A DNA stretch of 64,000 nt from Lachnospiraceae bacterium AD3010 (GCA_000622025.1 JHWU01000014.1:36474-100473), one strand, 5' to 3'. Shown: positions 36,674 to 45,856, counted from the stretch's first letter. A program made the numbers and translations. The notes: a model not told the origin generated them from the letters alone.

Positions 36674-37058
36674 TCCCGCCGTAGTTTAGAAACGGTCTTG
36701 CCACCCGCACATTAAAAAATTCAATAAGGGGTCCCATAAAGAAGGCGGTTATAATGGTTCCGATCCCTGCAATGGTGGGTATCGCCAGGGGCTTTCCGCC
36801 GGACAGGAGGAAAAGTACTGTTCCGGTCAACACACATACAAGGTCGGTTATTATACGGACGTATAAGAACCGGCCTTTTTTCCATGTATTGCATATGATA
36901 AGTGCAACAGCGTCATAGGTAGACACGCCGAGAGCAGCGATCTTAAATATTCCCACGCTTATGGCACATATAATAACCCCGAAAAGGGACCAATCTTGCA
37001 CTATTGACTGATCAGTGAGTATTTTTCGGTTGCAAAGTATGTACCTTTTGGGGTACAA
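36648..37058 (-). pseudogene. YczE/YitT-like membrane protein, N-terminally truncated
   Basis: 136 residues matching only the second half of YczE-type membrane proteins (normally about 200 residues). It has FKIAALGVSTYDAVAL, a membrane segment and the closing GIGTIITAFFMGPLIEFFN motif. The first half is absent because the divergent exchanger gene begins immediately upstream. The last eight residues are encoded by the dispersed repeat, so the original 3' end may be lost too. It is probably a gene remnant. Confidence 0.65.
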
Positions 37059-37059
37059 T
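37030..37059 (+). promoter_or_regulatory. Promoter of the cation exchanger gene, leaderless geometry
   Basis: TTGCAA and TACAAT are separated by 18 bases. The -10 ends six bases before the ATG at 37066, so transcription should start at or next to the start codon. No ribosome site is visible. Confidence 0.55.
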
Positions 37060-37065
37060 GCCTAA

Positions 37066-38040
37066 ATGATGTTTTTGTATATTATTTTATTGATAATTTC
37101 GTTCATCGCGCTTATTAAGGGTGCGGATATTTTTGTGGACGGAAGTACGGGAATTGCCAGAATATTTCATGTCTCGGGTCTTGTAATAGGACTGACGGTG
37201 GTCGCTCTTGGAACTAGCGCGCCGGAGCTTGCGGTAAGTACAGCGGCCGCACTTCATGGCTCAAATGAGATCGCCTTAAGTAATGTTATCGGGTCCAATC
37301 TTTTCAACACCCTGATGGTTCTCGGCATAGGAGCCTGCATACGTTCCCTTCCGGTGGAGGAGAGCGTGGTAAAGCGGGATTTTCCGGTGTCCATCATAGC
37401 TGCGGTTTTCGTGCTGATCGTAACGGGGATCGGGGTTCTTCCAATTAAGTTTACCACAATGGGTATGTCAGAAAATACCGGAACCCTGGTAAGGCCGGCG
37501 GCTATTGCTCTCCTTGTGGGGTTTGTGGTCTATCTCGCGTCACTCATCATTGAAGCGGGCAAGAATCCGGAAGAAGAAGAGGCTTCCGGGAAGGTCAGCA
37601 TCTTAAAGAGCATTATTATGATCATTGTGGGGATAGCCCTTATTGTGGCAGGCGGTCAGGGCGTGGTCTTCAGTGCCCAGAACATTGCCAGGAGCTTAGG
37701 ACTGTCGGAAACACTCATCGGACTCACCGTCGTGGCAGTTGGGACTTCTCTTCCGGAGCTGGTCACATCACTTGTGGCAGCAGGAAAGGGCGAGACCTCC
37801 CTTGCCGTGGGAAATGCAGTGGGCTCAAATATCTTTAATATAATGTTCATTCTCGGAGTTTCCTGCTCCATTCACCCGGTCAGTGCAAATGTTGCATCCA
37901 CATATGACATGCTGATAACGATAGTGATAAGCCTCATTACCTGGTTCTTCTGTGCTACGGGCCGAAAGATAACCCGTTTGGAGGGAGCATTTATGGTGCT
38001 CTGCTATATCGGGACCATGGTATTTGCGATCATGAGATGA
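37066..38040 (+). CDS. CaCA-family calcium/sodium antiporter
   Basis: A 324-residue membrane protein with two homologous halves. Each half carries a cation-binding alpha repeat: VVALGTSAPELAVS ... SNVIGSNLFNTL, and VVAVGTSLPELVTS ... GNAVGSNIFNIM. This is the YrbG-type bacterial exchanger layout with ten membrane segments. It likely exports calcium in exchange for sodium or protons. An ATG at 37069 is an alternative start. Confidence 0.93.
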   Translation: MMFLYIILLIISFIALIKGADIFVDGSTGIARIFHVSGLVIGLTVVALGTSAPELAVSTAAALHGSNEIALSNVIGSNLFNTLMVLGIGACIRSLPVEESVVKRDFPVSIIAAVFVLIVTGIGVLPIKFTTMGMSENTGTLVRPAAIALLVGFVVYLASLIIEAGKNPEEEEASGKVSILKSIIMIIVGIALIVAGGQGVVFSAQNIARSLGLSETLIGLTVVAVGTSLPELVTSLVAAGKGETSLAVGNAVGSNIFNIMFILGVSCSIHPVSANVASTYDMLITIVISLITWFFCATGRKITRLEGAFMVLCYIGTMVFAIMR

Positions 38041-38076
38041 TATCAGGTTTTGATCCCAATATCAGGAGAAGGACAA

Positions 38077-38475
38077 ATGGGTACGTTTAAGAGTCTGGAA
38101 GAAGCCAGGATGTATTTTGAAGGAGACCGTTTCGCCACAGAAAACGGAATGGTCATAGATGAAATGGATGAGAACCTGTCCGTATGCAGCATGATGCTCA
38201 CAGACAGTCATAAAAACGCCAACGGAGGCATAATGGGAGGAGTGATCTACACTCTTGCCGACTTTGCCTTTGCCGTGCTTGCCAATAACATCCATAAGCC
38301 CACTGTGGCACAGCAGGTCAGCATGAATTTTCTCTCATCCCCCAAGGGGAAGAAGCTTATAGCTTCAGCGTCCTGCAGAAAGAACGGCAAAACCTCCACA
38401 ATAATAAATGTTGATGTAAAAGATGAATCGGGAAGGGATATAGCGCTCTTTACCGGCACGGGTTTTAAATTGTAG
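38077..38475 (+). CDS. PaaI-family hotdog thioesterase
   Basis: A 132-residue hotdog protein with HKNANGGIMGGVIYTLADFAFAV, the signature in which an Asn/Gly/Asp network acts on acyl-CoA thioesters. The acyl substrate is unknown. The ATG at 38077 follows AGGAGAAGG; the upstream TTG is not needed. It lies just before ackA, separated by a dispersed repeat. Confidence 0.87.
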   Translation: MGTFKSLEEARMYFEGDRFATENGMVIDEMDENLSVCSMMLTDSHKNANGGIMGGVIYTLADFAFAVLANNIHKPTVAQQVSMNFLSSPKGKKLIASASCRKNGKTSTIINVDVKDESGRDIALFTGTGFKL

Positions 38476-38485
38476 AAGGTGGTAC

Positions 38486-38512
38486 TGTCATCCTGAGCGA
38501 AGCGAAGGATCT
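38486..38512. repeat. Dispersed repeat directly before ackA
   Basis: A GGAT-type copy (CATCCTGAGCGAAGCGAAGG) fills the gap between the thioesterase stop and the ackA ribosome site GGGAGGA. Confidence 0.8.
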
Positions 38513-38530
38513 GAATCAGGGAGGAAACGT

Positions 38531-39727
38531 TTGAAGGTATTAGTAATAAACTGTGGAAGCTCATCTTTGAAATTCCGTCTTATAGATACGGATACTGAAG
38601 AGGTGGTGGCAAGAGGTCTTTTCGAGAGAATAGGCGAGGAGAAGGGAAGATTCACCTATATACCCGGCGATGGCGAAAAGGATGCTGTGGATATGATCAT
38701 ACCCGATCACTATGAGGCAGTAAAGCATCTTATCTATGCCATTACAGATAAGGACAGGGGCGTAATAAAGAGTCTTGATGAAATAGATGCGGTGGGACAC
38801 AGGATAGTACACGGAGGCGACAAGTTCGCGCATCCCGTTATTATTGATGATAAAGTGATAAGTGAAATAGAAGAATGTTCACACCTCGCACCCATACATA
38901 ATCCCGTAAACCTGCTTGGAATAAGGGCCTGCATGAAGTATCTGCCGGATACGAAGATGGTGGGAGTATTTGATACGGCTTTTCACCAGACTATGCCTGA
39001 GGAGGCATATCTCTACGGTATACCCTATGAGTATTACAAAAAGGACAGGGTAAGAAAGTACGGCTTCCACGGAATGAGCCATGAGTATGTGTCGGCAGAG
39101 ACCGCAAAGATGATGGGGAAAGACATTAAGGATACCAGTATAATCACCTGCCACCTGGGAAACGGTGCGTCGATCTGCGCGGTGAAGGGCGGAGAGTCCA
39201 TGGATACCTCGATGGGATTTACACCTCTTGCAGGGGTGATAATGGGAACCCGTTCCGGAGGGATAGATCCCGAGATAGTTAATTACATTGCCAAGGAAGA
39301 GAATAAGTCCGTTCAGGAGGTAATGGATATCTTAAATACCCAGTCCGGGCTTTACGGGGTGTCTGATCAGCTTTCATCGGATGTCCGGGATCTGACCGAG
39401 GAATACGACAAGGGAAATCCGGATGCGAAGAGAGCCTTAAGCAAGCTTTCCTATTCAATATCAAAGTTTATTGGTTCCTACTTTGTAGTCCTTGGAGGAG
39501 TGGATGCCATAACCTTTACTGCGGGTATCGGAGAAAACAGCTACCTTGTACGTAAGCTTGTTTGTGACCGCCTTGGAGCTCTGGGGGTCAGGCTTGACGA
39601 AGAAAAGAATAAGAATGTTAAGGGGGCGATGATGATATCGTCGGAGGATTCAAAGGTTCAGGTATACAGGATCCCGACAGACGAAGAAATGTCAATCGCC
39701 CGTCAGGTTGTAAAAACAATAAAGTGA
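38531..39727 (+). CDS. ackA: Acetate kinase
   Basis: Makes ATP from acetyl phosphate and ADP in fermentation. The 398-residue ASKHA-fold enzyme starts with the TTG at 38531, right after GGGAGGA. Motifs are LVINCGSSSLKF, VGHRIVHGG, the catalytic-region GVFDTAFHQTMP, HLGNGASICA and TAGIGENS. The usual partner pta is not adjacent. A preceding thioesterase gene and a repeat element form its upstream context. Confidence 0.96.
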   Translation: MKVLVINCGSSSLKFRLIDTDTEEVVARGLFERIGEEKGRFTYIPGDGEKDAVDMIIPDHYEAVKHLIYAITDKDRGVIKSLDEIDAVGHRIVHGGDKFAHPVIIDDKVISEIEECSHLAPIHNPVNLLGIRACMKYLPDTKMVGVFDTAFHQTMPEEAYLYGIPYEYYKKDRVRKYGFHGMSHEYVSAETAKMMGKDIKDTSIITCHLGNGASICAVKGGESMDTSMGFTPLAGVIMGTRSGGIDPEIVNYIAKEENKSVQEVMDILNTQSGLYGVSDQLSSDVRDLTEEYDKGNPDAKRALSKLSYSISKFIGSYFVVLGGVDAITFTAGIGENSYLVRKLVCDRLGALGVRLDEEKNKNVKGAMMISSEDSKVQVYRIPTDEEMSIARQVVKTIK

Positions 39728-39750
39728 TTTTCTAGGAGAGGATTGGAGAA

Positions 39751-41289
39751 ATGACAGGATCAAGTATTTGCGTTCTGCTTGCCATTATCTGCTATCTTGC
39801 GCTCACGATCTACATCGGAGTTTATTACAGCAGAAAAGGCAGCGCAGGAGACACGGAGAATTTTTATCTTGGAGGAAGGGCGCTGCACCCGGTAGTTACC
39901 GCAATGAGTGCGGAGGCTTCGGACATGAGCTCCTATCTTTTGATGGGGCTTCCGGGTCTTGCTTATCTCTGCGGAGTAGCGGAGGTAGGCTGGACGGTTA
40001 TAGGGCTTGCAGTCGGGACATATCTCAATTTCCTGCTAGTTGCGCGCAGGCTCAGAGTTTATTCCGAAACGCTGGGAGCCAGTACCGTACCGGATTTCTT
40101 CTCAAGAAGATATGAAGACAGCAGGCATATACTGTCCCTTATAGCCGCGCTGGTCATACTGATATTCTTTATTCCATACACGGCTTCCGGGTTCAAGGCG
40201 GTAGGAACACTGTTTAACAGCCTCTTTGGCTGGGATTATCATGTTTCGATGATAGTCGGAGCCGTAGTCATCATAGGATATACCGTATTGGGAGGTTTCC
40301 TCGCAGTATCCACAACGGATCTCATACAGTCCATAGTTATGACGGCAGCACTGATATTCATAGTGATCTTTGGTATCAATCAGGCCGGGGGCATCGGGGT
40401 GGTAATGGATAATGCAGCCTCACTCCCGGGATATCTTGATCTTACCAGGGGATATGATCCTGCGGCCGGAGCAGCAGGGAGCTTCGGATTTTTGTCAATA
40501 GTTTCAACCCTTGCCTGGGGTCTCGGGTATTTCGGAATGCCTCACATCCTTTTACGATTTATGGCCATACGTGATCCGGAGGAGATCAAGATCTCAAGGC
40601 GTATCGCAGCTATATGGGTAGTGGTTTCTATGGCGGTTGCAGTTTTTATCGGAATCATCGGAAACAGTCTTTCAGCGGTGGGAAAGATACCGGTTCTCAG
40701 CACAAGTGCGGATTCCGAGACCGTGATAATAAAGACGGCGGATCTGATGAGCAGATTCGGGATTCTGTTTTCTATCGTAGCGGGAATCGTAATGGCAGGT
40801 ATCCTTGCCGCGACCATGTCAACCGCGGATTCACAGCTGCTTGCGGCTTCCAGTAGTATGTCTGAGGATCTTTTAAAGGATTTCTTCGGCATAAAGATAA
40901 AAAAGGAGACTTCAATGCTGATCGCCAGAGCCACGGTCTGCGTGATCGCTCTTATCGCTGTCTTCCTTGCATGGGATCCGAATAGCAGTGTATTCCGTGT
41001 AATCTCCTTTGCCTGGGCAGGCTTCGGTGCGGCCTTTGGTCCCGTGATGCTGATAGCAATGTTCTGGAAGAGGGGGAACCGGGCCGGAGCAACCGCAGGT
41101 ATGGTAGTCGGAGGTGCTATGGTATTTATCTGGAAGTTCCTTATTGCTCCTCTCGGAGGTGCTTTTGCGATCTATGAGCTTTTGCCCGCATTCATAGCTG
41201 CCTTCATCGTCAATGTGGTTGTGTCCCTTATCACTCCGGAGCCTTCGGATAGTATAAAAGCTACTTTTGATAAGGTAAGTGCTTCATGA
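39751..41289 (+). CDS. Sodium:solute symporter, PutP-like
   Basis: A 512-residue polytopic membrane protein of the SSS family. The AEASDMSSYLLMGLPGLAY segment and the general layout are closest to the sodium/proline symporter PutP. LAATMSTADSQLLAASSS in the later helices is a sodium-site signature. Proline is the best guess, but other amino-acid or carboxylate substrates are possible. Its stop overlaps the exonuclease start (ATGA). Confidence 0.88.
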   Translation: MTGSSICVLLAIICYLALTIYIGVYYSRKGSAGDTENFYLGGRALHPVVTAMSAEASDMSSYLLMGLPGLAYLCGVAEVGWTVIGLAVGTYLNFLLVARRLRVYSETLGASTVPDFFSRRYEDSRHILSLIAALVILIFFIPYTASGFKAVGTLFNSLFGWDYHVSMIVGAVVIIGYTVLGGFLAVSTTDLIQSIVMTAALIFIVIFGINQAGGIGVVMDNAASLPGYLDLTRGYDPAAGAAGSFGFLSIVSTLAWGLGYFGMPHILLRFMAIRDPEEIKISRRIAAIWVVVSMAVAVFIGIIGNSLSAVGKIPVLSTSADSETVIIKTADLMSRFGILFSIVAGIVMAGILAATMSTADSQLLAASSSMSEDLLKDFFGIKIKKETSMLIARATVCVIALIAVFLAWDPNSSVFRVISFAWAGFGAAFGPVMLIAMFWKRGNRAGATAGMVVGGAMVFIWKFLIAPLGGAFAIYELLPAFIAAFIVNVVVSLITPEPSDSIKATFDKVSAS

Positions 41290-42053
41290 GATTTATTTCC
41301 TGGAATGTAAACGGTTTAAGAGCCTGTGTGAGCAAGGGTAATTTCGGCGAAGCGTTTCAGTCACTTGATGCGGACGTTTTCTGCCTGCAGGAAACAAAGC
41401 TGCAGGCGGGTCAGATAGAGCTGGATATTCCCGATGCCTATATGCAGTTTTGGAATTATGCCGAGAAAAAAGGATATTCCGGGACTGCGGTGTTCACCAG
41501 GATAAAGCCCTTAAGTGTCACACTTGGAATGGATGACTATAAAGAGGACAGGGAGGGCAGGATAATCTGTCTTGAATTCGAGTCCTGCTATCTTATTACG
41601 GTATACACACCGAATTCCAAGCAGGAACTTCTCCGTCTTGACGACAGGATGGACTGGGAGGATGCTTTCCTTCATTATATCAATGACCTTCAAAAGAAAA
41701 AGCCTGTGGTGATCTGCGGGGATATGAATGTCGCTCATCAGGAGATAGATCTGAAGAATCCTGCGACAAACCACAGGAATGCAGGCTTTACCGATGAGGA
41801 AAGAGAAAAGATGACAGTTCTTCTCAGGGACGGGCATCTTATAGACAGCTTCAGGTTCCTGAATCCGGAGCTTGCCGGTGTGTATTCCTGGTGGTCATAC
41901 CGTGCCAATGCCAGGAAGAACAATGCAGGCTGGCGTATAGACTACTTTCTCATATCAGAATCCTTAAAACCATATCTCAAAGACGCAAAGATCCACACGG
42001 ATATCTTCGGCTCGGACCACTGCCCCGTGGAGCTTGTGCTTGACGTCAGGTAA
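41286..42053 (+). CDS. xth: Exodeoxyribonuclease III
   Basis: AP endonuclease and 3'-5' exonuclease for base excision repair. The protein is 255 residues, with FISWNVNGLRA, CLQETKLQ, GDMNVAHQEIDL, SWWSYRANARKNNAGWRIDYFL and FGSDHCPVEL. All metal-binding and catalytic motifs (Asn, Glu, Asp, His) are present. It is translationally coupled to the symporter gene. Confidence 0.95.
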   Translation: MRFISWNVNGLRACVSKGNFGEAFQSLDADVFCLQETKLQAGQIELDIPDAYMQFWNYAEKKGYSGTAVFTRIKPLSVTLGMDDYKEDREGRIICLEFESCYLITVYTPNSKQELLRLDDRMDWEDAFLHYINDLQKKKPVVICGDMNVAHQEIDLKNPATNHRNAGFTDEEREKMTVLLRDGHLIDSFRFLNPELAGVYSWWSYRANARKNNAGWRIDYFLISESLKPYLKDAKIHTDIFGSDHCPVELVLDVR

Positions 42054-42130
42054 GTTTTATTCCGATAATCAAAAAATAATCCTCTTTTCTTTTTTTATTC
42101 TGTGTTATATTATTATTACATAAGATAGCG

Positions 42131-42142
42131 CGAAACGTTTCG
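42131..42142. promoter_or_regulatory. LacI-type operator upstream of fucI
   Basis: A perfect 12-bp palindrome, CGAAACGTTTCG with central CG, lies about 100 bases before fucI and downstream of A/T-rich -10-like sequence (TATATT at 42106). It is identical to the sites at 45845 and 54047. A small hairpin GCTGCA/TGCAGC (42203-42218) lies between it and the ribosome site. Confidence 0.8.
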
Positions 42143-42243
42143 TTTTTCGAGCCGGGAGAAGAGATCTCCCTGTCAAAAGCGAAGCGCGGCTTCGGGAATG
42201 ATGCTGCAAAGATGCAGCAGAAAAGAAAGGAGAAAATATAAAC

Positions 42244-44082
42244 ATGGCAGATGAAAGAAAGCTTATTGGAGGACATCCCGTTATCGGTATCCGTCCCATT
42301 ATCGACGGCAGAAAGGGACCTCTTGATGTCAGAGGCTCCCTTGAAGAGCAGACCATGAGTATGGCGAAGCGTGCAAAAAAGCTCTATGAGGACAATCTGA
42401 AATATGCAGACGGAACACCGGTGAAGGTTGTGATCTCCGATACGACCATCGGACGTGTCCGTGAGAGCGCCCTCTGCGCAGAGCAGTTCAAAAAGGAAGG
42501 CGTTGAAATAACCCTGTCTGTAACACCCTGCTGGTGCTACGGTTCGGAAACAATGGATATGGATCCCAATACCATTAAGGGTGTTTGGGGATTAAATGCA
42601 ACAGAGAGACCCGGAGCGGTTTATCTTGCGTCCGTCCTCGCAACACATGCACAGAAGGGACTTCCTGCCTTCGGAATGTATGGCAAGGATGTACAGGATG
42701 CGGATGATGAGAATATCCCCGATGACGTAAGGGAGATGCTTCTCCGTTTCGGACGTGCAGCAGTTGCGGCAGCATCCATCCGTGGACTTTCATACCTGCA
42801 GATCGGTTCCGTTACCATGGGTATCGGCGGCTCCATAATGGATCAGGATTTTATGGAATCATACCTTGGAATGAGAGTCGAGTCTGTTGATGAGGTGGAG
42901 ATCATCCGTCGAATGGATGAGGGTATCTATGACGAGGAGGAATTCAAGAGAGCGCTTGAGTGGACGAAGAAATACTGTCCCGAGGGCTTCGACAAAAACC
43001 CCGACTGGATACAGAAGGACAGAAAGACCAAGGATGAGCAGTGGGAATTCACTGTTAAGATGTATATCATAATTAAGGATCTGATGAGAGGAAACGCAAA
43101 GCTCGCAGATAAGAATGCAACCGCAGGAAAGCAGTCATTTGAGGAAGAGGCTCTCGGACACAATGCCATTGCGGGCGGCTTCCAGGGACAGAGACAGTGG
43201 ACTGACCACTGGCCCAACTGCGATTATCCCGAGGCCTTCCTTTCCACCTCCTTTGACTATGACGGAGCAAGGGAGCCCTACGTTCTTGCAACCGAGAACG
43301 ATGTTCTTAACGGTGTATGTATGCTTCTTGAAAAGCAGCTTACCGGTATGGCTTCTATTTTCTCCGATGTGCGTACCTACTGGAGCGGAGATTCAGTTAA
43401 GAGGGTTACGGGCTATGACATTGAAGGTCACGCAAAGGATGCCGACGGCTTCCTGCACCTTATAAATTCCGGCGCTTCCGCGCTTGACTACTCCGGAGCA
43501 TCCGTTGATAAGGATGGAAAGAATGTTGTAAAGGAGTTCTGGAACCTGACAGATGATGACCAGAAGAAGATGCTTGAAGCAACGACCTGGAATCCTGCTG
43601 ACAACGGCTACTTCAGAGGCGGCGGATATTCCTCAAGATTCCTTACCGACGCGGAGATGCCTATAACGATGGTGCGCTTAAATCTCGTTAAGGGTCTGGG
43701 ACCCTTCTTCCAGATCGCAGAGGGATGGACCGTCAAGCTTCCCGCAGAGGTAACGGATACTCTGTGGAAGAGAACAGACTACACCTGGCCTTGCACCTGG
43801 TTCGCACCGAGATGCGACGGCAAGGAGGGCTCGGTATTTAAGAGCGCATACGAGGTGATGCGTGCATGGGGAGCAAATCACGGTGCTTCCGTATACGGAC
43901 ACGTGGGGGCAGATCTTATAACCCTTGCATCCATGCTCCGTATACCTGTTGCTATGCACAATGTTCCTGATGAGAAGATCTACCGTCCGGCAGCCTGGGG
44001 TGCTTTCGGCACCAAGGATAAGGAGGCAGCCGACTACAGAGCCTGTGCAAACTTCGGTCCTATGTATAAGGCATATAAGTGA
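42244..44082 (+). CDS. fucI: L-fucose isomerase family enzyme
   Basis: A 612-residue aldose-ketose isomerase of the FucI family, which converts L-fucose to L-fuculose and also D-arabinose to D-ribulose. Landmarks are IGIRPIIDGRKGPLDVRGSL at the start, TPCWCYGSETMDMD, YLQIGSVTMGIGGSIMD and CNGV-like ENDVLNGVCMLL in the metal-site region. The C-terminal end has GANHGASVYGHVGADLITLASMLRIP. Length is close to the usual 590-600. Its own LacI-type operator and terminator make it a separate unit of the sugar regulon. The true substrate is open because downstream genes are not fucK/fucA. Confidence 0.93.
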   Translation: MADERKLIGGHPVIGIRPIIDGRKGPLDVRGSLEEQTMSMAKRAKKLYEDNLKYADGTPVKVVISDTTIGRVRESALCAEQFKKEGVEITLSVTPCWCYGSETMDMDPNTIKGVWGLNATERPGAVYLASVLATHAQKGLPAFGMYGKDVQDADDENIPDDVREMLLRFGRAAVAAASIRGLSYLQIGSVTMGIGGSIMDQDFMESYLGMRVESVDEVEIIRRMDEGIYDEEEFKRALEWTKKYCPEGFDKNPDWIQKDRKTKDEQWEFTVKMYIIIKDLMRGNAKLADKNATAGKQSFEEEALGHNAIAGGFQGQRQWTDHWPNCDYPEAFLSTSFDYDGAREPYVLATENDVLNGVCMLLEKQLTGMASIFSDVRTYWSGDSVKRVTGYDIEGHAKDADGFLHLINSGASALDYSGASVDKDGKNVVKEFWNLTDDDQKKMLEATTWNPADNGYFRGGGYSSRFLTDAEMPITMVRLNLVKGLGPFFQIAEGWTVKLPAEVTDTLWKRTDYTWPCTWFAPRCDGKEGSVFKSAYEVMRAWGANHGASVYGHVGADLITLASMLRIPVAMHNVPDEKIYRPAAWGAFGTKDKEAADYRACANFGPMYKAYK

Positions 44083-44119
44083 ACCGATTCTTTGCTGATA
44101 TTCAGCGATAGATAAGATG

Positions 44120-44165
44120 AGGCGCAGTGTTATCTCCCGTTATCCGGAAATGCTGCGCCTTTTTC
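44120..44165 (+). terminator. Terminator after fucI
   Basis: AGGCGCAG and CTGCGCCT form an 8-bp stem followed by TTTTTC. Confidence 0.8.
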
Positions 44166-44168
44166 ATT

Positions 44169-44195
44169 GTCATTCTGAGCGGAGCGAAGAATCTT
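44169..44195. repeat. Dispersed repeat after the fucI terminator
   Basis: A single copy (CATTCTGAGCGGAGCGAAGA core) directly follows the terminator. A shortened variant lies near 45098-45118, upstream of larE. The stretch 44196-44273 shows nothing recognisable. Confidence 0.75.
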
Positions 44196-44273
44196 ATTAC
44201 CGTATCGGAACGGTGATGCCAATATCGAGATACCGGGGTAACAACTGACAGAAAGGAGAGGCGTAGAAAAAAA

Positions 44274-45083
44274 TTACAGGGTTTCATTCATACTTCCCGT
44301 GCGGTAGCCCTGCATATCAAGAGCTACATAGGAGAACCCGAGCTTTCTGAATTCTTCATTTACCATTTCACGGATACCCTCTGATGCGAGCCGGGGTATA
44401 TCAGCCGGCGGGACCTCTATTCTGGCCATATTGCCGTGAATACGGACTCTTTCATTCAGAAAGCCGTTTTCAATAAGAATCTGCTCCGCTTTGTCTATTT
44501 TGCAGAGCTTTTCTTCTGTTATCTCCTCGCCGTAAACGAACCTGCTGGCAAGGCAGGCATAGGCGGGCTTATTCCAGGTGGGAATATTGAGTGCCTTTGC
44601 GATATTTCTTATATCTTCCTTATTAAGACCCGCGTCACGAAGGGGGCTTTTTACAGAAAGCTCACTGATTGCACGTAATCCGGGTCTGTAGTCACCAATG
44701 TCATCCATATTTGATCCCTCAGCAACAAAGGCTAGATTGTTTTCCTTTGCGACACTGATAATGTCCGAAAAGATAAGGCGTTTACAGTAATAGCAGCGGT
44801 CAGGCCTGTTATTCCTGTAGTTTTCCTCGGTAAGCGGATCGACTCTTCTTATTATATGCCTTACCCCGAGGCCTGTGCAGAATCTCCGGGCGTCATCAAG
44901 CTCCCTTTCCGGAAAGGCGGCGTCAACCGCTGTTACTGCAACAGCCTTGTCAGCAAGTACCTCGTATGCTGCGGTGAGAAGAAGGCAGGAATCGACCCCG
45001 CCGGAAAAAGCAACGGCAAGGGAGGGCATTTCCCGGATCAAATCCTTCAGCCGGTCATATTTTGTTTTTAATTCTTCTGTCAT
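44274..45083 (-). CDS. larE: LarE-type ATP-dependent sacrificial sulfur transferase
   Basis: A 269-residue PP-loop protein with AVAFSGGVDSCLLL, CYYCKRLIF and KPAYACLASRFVYGE. LarE gives up a cysteine sulfur to build the nickel pincer cofactor of lactate racemase and its relatives. The cysteine in ACLASR is a candidate sulfur donor. No larA, larB or larC is seen here, so the client enzyme is elsewhere or the role differs. It is transcribed opposite to the flanking sugar genes. AGGAGG precedes the ATG. Confidence 0.85.
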   Translation of the reverse strand: MTEELKTKYDRLKDLIREMPSLAVAFSGGVDSCLLLTAAYEVLADKAVAVTAVDAAFPERELDDARRFCTGLGVRHIIRRVDPLTEENYRNNRPDRCYYCKRLIFSDIISVAKENNLAFVAEGSNMDDIGDYRPGLRAISELSVKSPLRDAGLNKEDIRNIAKALNIPTWNKPAYACLASRFVYGEEITEEKLCKIDKAEQILIENGFLNERVRIHGNMARIEVPPADIPRLASEGIREMVNEEFRKLGFSYVALDMQGYRTGSMNETL

Positions 45084-45161
45084 TCATTCCTCCTAAGGGC
45101 GTAGCCCGAAGAATCTTCTCGCTTCTACAATAACCACGTGGCACTAGATTTTACACTATTA

Positions 45162-45190
45162 TTGCAAAAAATAAAAGATTGTATTATAGT
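45162..45190 (+). promoter_or_regulatory. Promoter of mgsA
   Basis: TTGCAA and TATAGT are separated by 17 bases, about 70 bases before the mgsA ATG. The leader contains TTGCTGCAGCAA and TGCTGCAA segments that can pair near the ribosome site. No CGAAACGTTTCG site lies in this leader. Confidence 0.6.
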
Positions 45191-45260
45191 AACCACGGAA
45201 AATTAAGGAAAAAAGAAACGCTTGCTGCAGCAAAGAGTGCTGCAAGGAGAAAGGAGCGGT

Positions 45261-45728
45261 ATGGAAACACTGGAATTGACACTTAGAAAACAGAAGAACA
45301 TTGCACTTATTGCCCACGATGGGAAGAAGGCAGAGCTTATTGACTGGTGCAGGGAGCATGCGGAGCAGTTAAAGAAACACTTCCTCTGCGGAACCGGTAC
45401 CACAGCAAGGATGATAACGGATGCCACGGATCTTCCGGTCAAGGCTTATAACAGCGGCCCTCTGGGAGGTGACCAGCAGATAGGAGCAAGGATCGTGGAA
45501 GGAAAGATCGACATAGTGATCTTTTTTTCAGATCCCCTTACAGCTGCACCGCATGACCCCGATGTGAAAGCCCTTATGCGTATCGCGCAGGTTTATGATG
45601 TGCCCTTCGCAGCTAACCGCGCCAGCGCGGACTTTATCATCTCATCCCCTCTTATGGAGGAAGAATATAACCACACTGTCATAAACTTCAAGCAGAATAT
45701 CGAAAACCGCGTCAAAGAATTGAAGTGA
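45261..45728 (+). CDS. mgsA: Methylglyoxal synthase
   Basis: Converts dihydroxyacetone phosphate to methylglyoxal and phosphate, relieving sugar-phosphate build-up. The protein is 155 residues with [16 protein letters not shown], the phosphate-binding GTGTTA, and the catalytic-aspartate segment [13 protein letters not shown], then [15 protein letters not shown]. The ATG at 45261 follows AAGGAG. It is bounded by its own promoter and terminator but placed between fucI and the aldolase operon, which would produce DHAP. Confidence 0.95.
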   Translation: METLELTLRKQKNIALIAHDGKKAELIDWCREHAEQLKKHFLCGTGTTARMITDATDLPVKAYNSGPLGGDQQIGARIVEGKIDIVIFFSDPLTAAPHDPDVKALMRIAQVYDVPFAANRASADFIISSPLMEEEYNHTVINFKQNIENRVKELK

Positions 45729-45749
45729 TCATGTCCTGCTGATCTCTCT

Positions 45750-45796
45750 CCCCCGATAGAAGCTTTTGTTTCAGAAAAGCTGTCGGGGGTTTTTTC
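45750..45796 (+). terminator. Terminator after mgsA
   Basis: CCCCCGATAG and the opposing CTGTCGGGGG, extended inward by AGCTTTT/AGAAAAGC, form a long stem followed by TTTTTT. Confidence 0.88.
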
Positions 45797-45806
45797 AAAT
45801 TCCCTC

Positions 45807-45835
45807 TTGATATTTAAAAAAAAAGTGCTTATAAT
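45807..45835 (+). promoter_or_regulatory. Promoter of the fucU operon
   Basis: TTGATA and a perfect TATAAT are separated by 17 bases. The operator at 45845 begins nine bases after the -10, covering the expected start of transcription. Confidence 0.78.
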
Positions 45836-45844
45836 GTTTTCGAA

Positions 45845-45856
45845 CGAAACGTTTCG
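45845..45856. promoter_or_regulatory. LacI-type operator of the fucU operon
   Basis: Perfect palindrome CGAAACGTTTCG overlapping the likely transcription start. A half-site-like GAAACGTTAA occurs about 50 bases further on. Confidence 0.85.
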
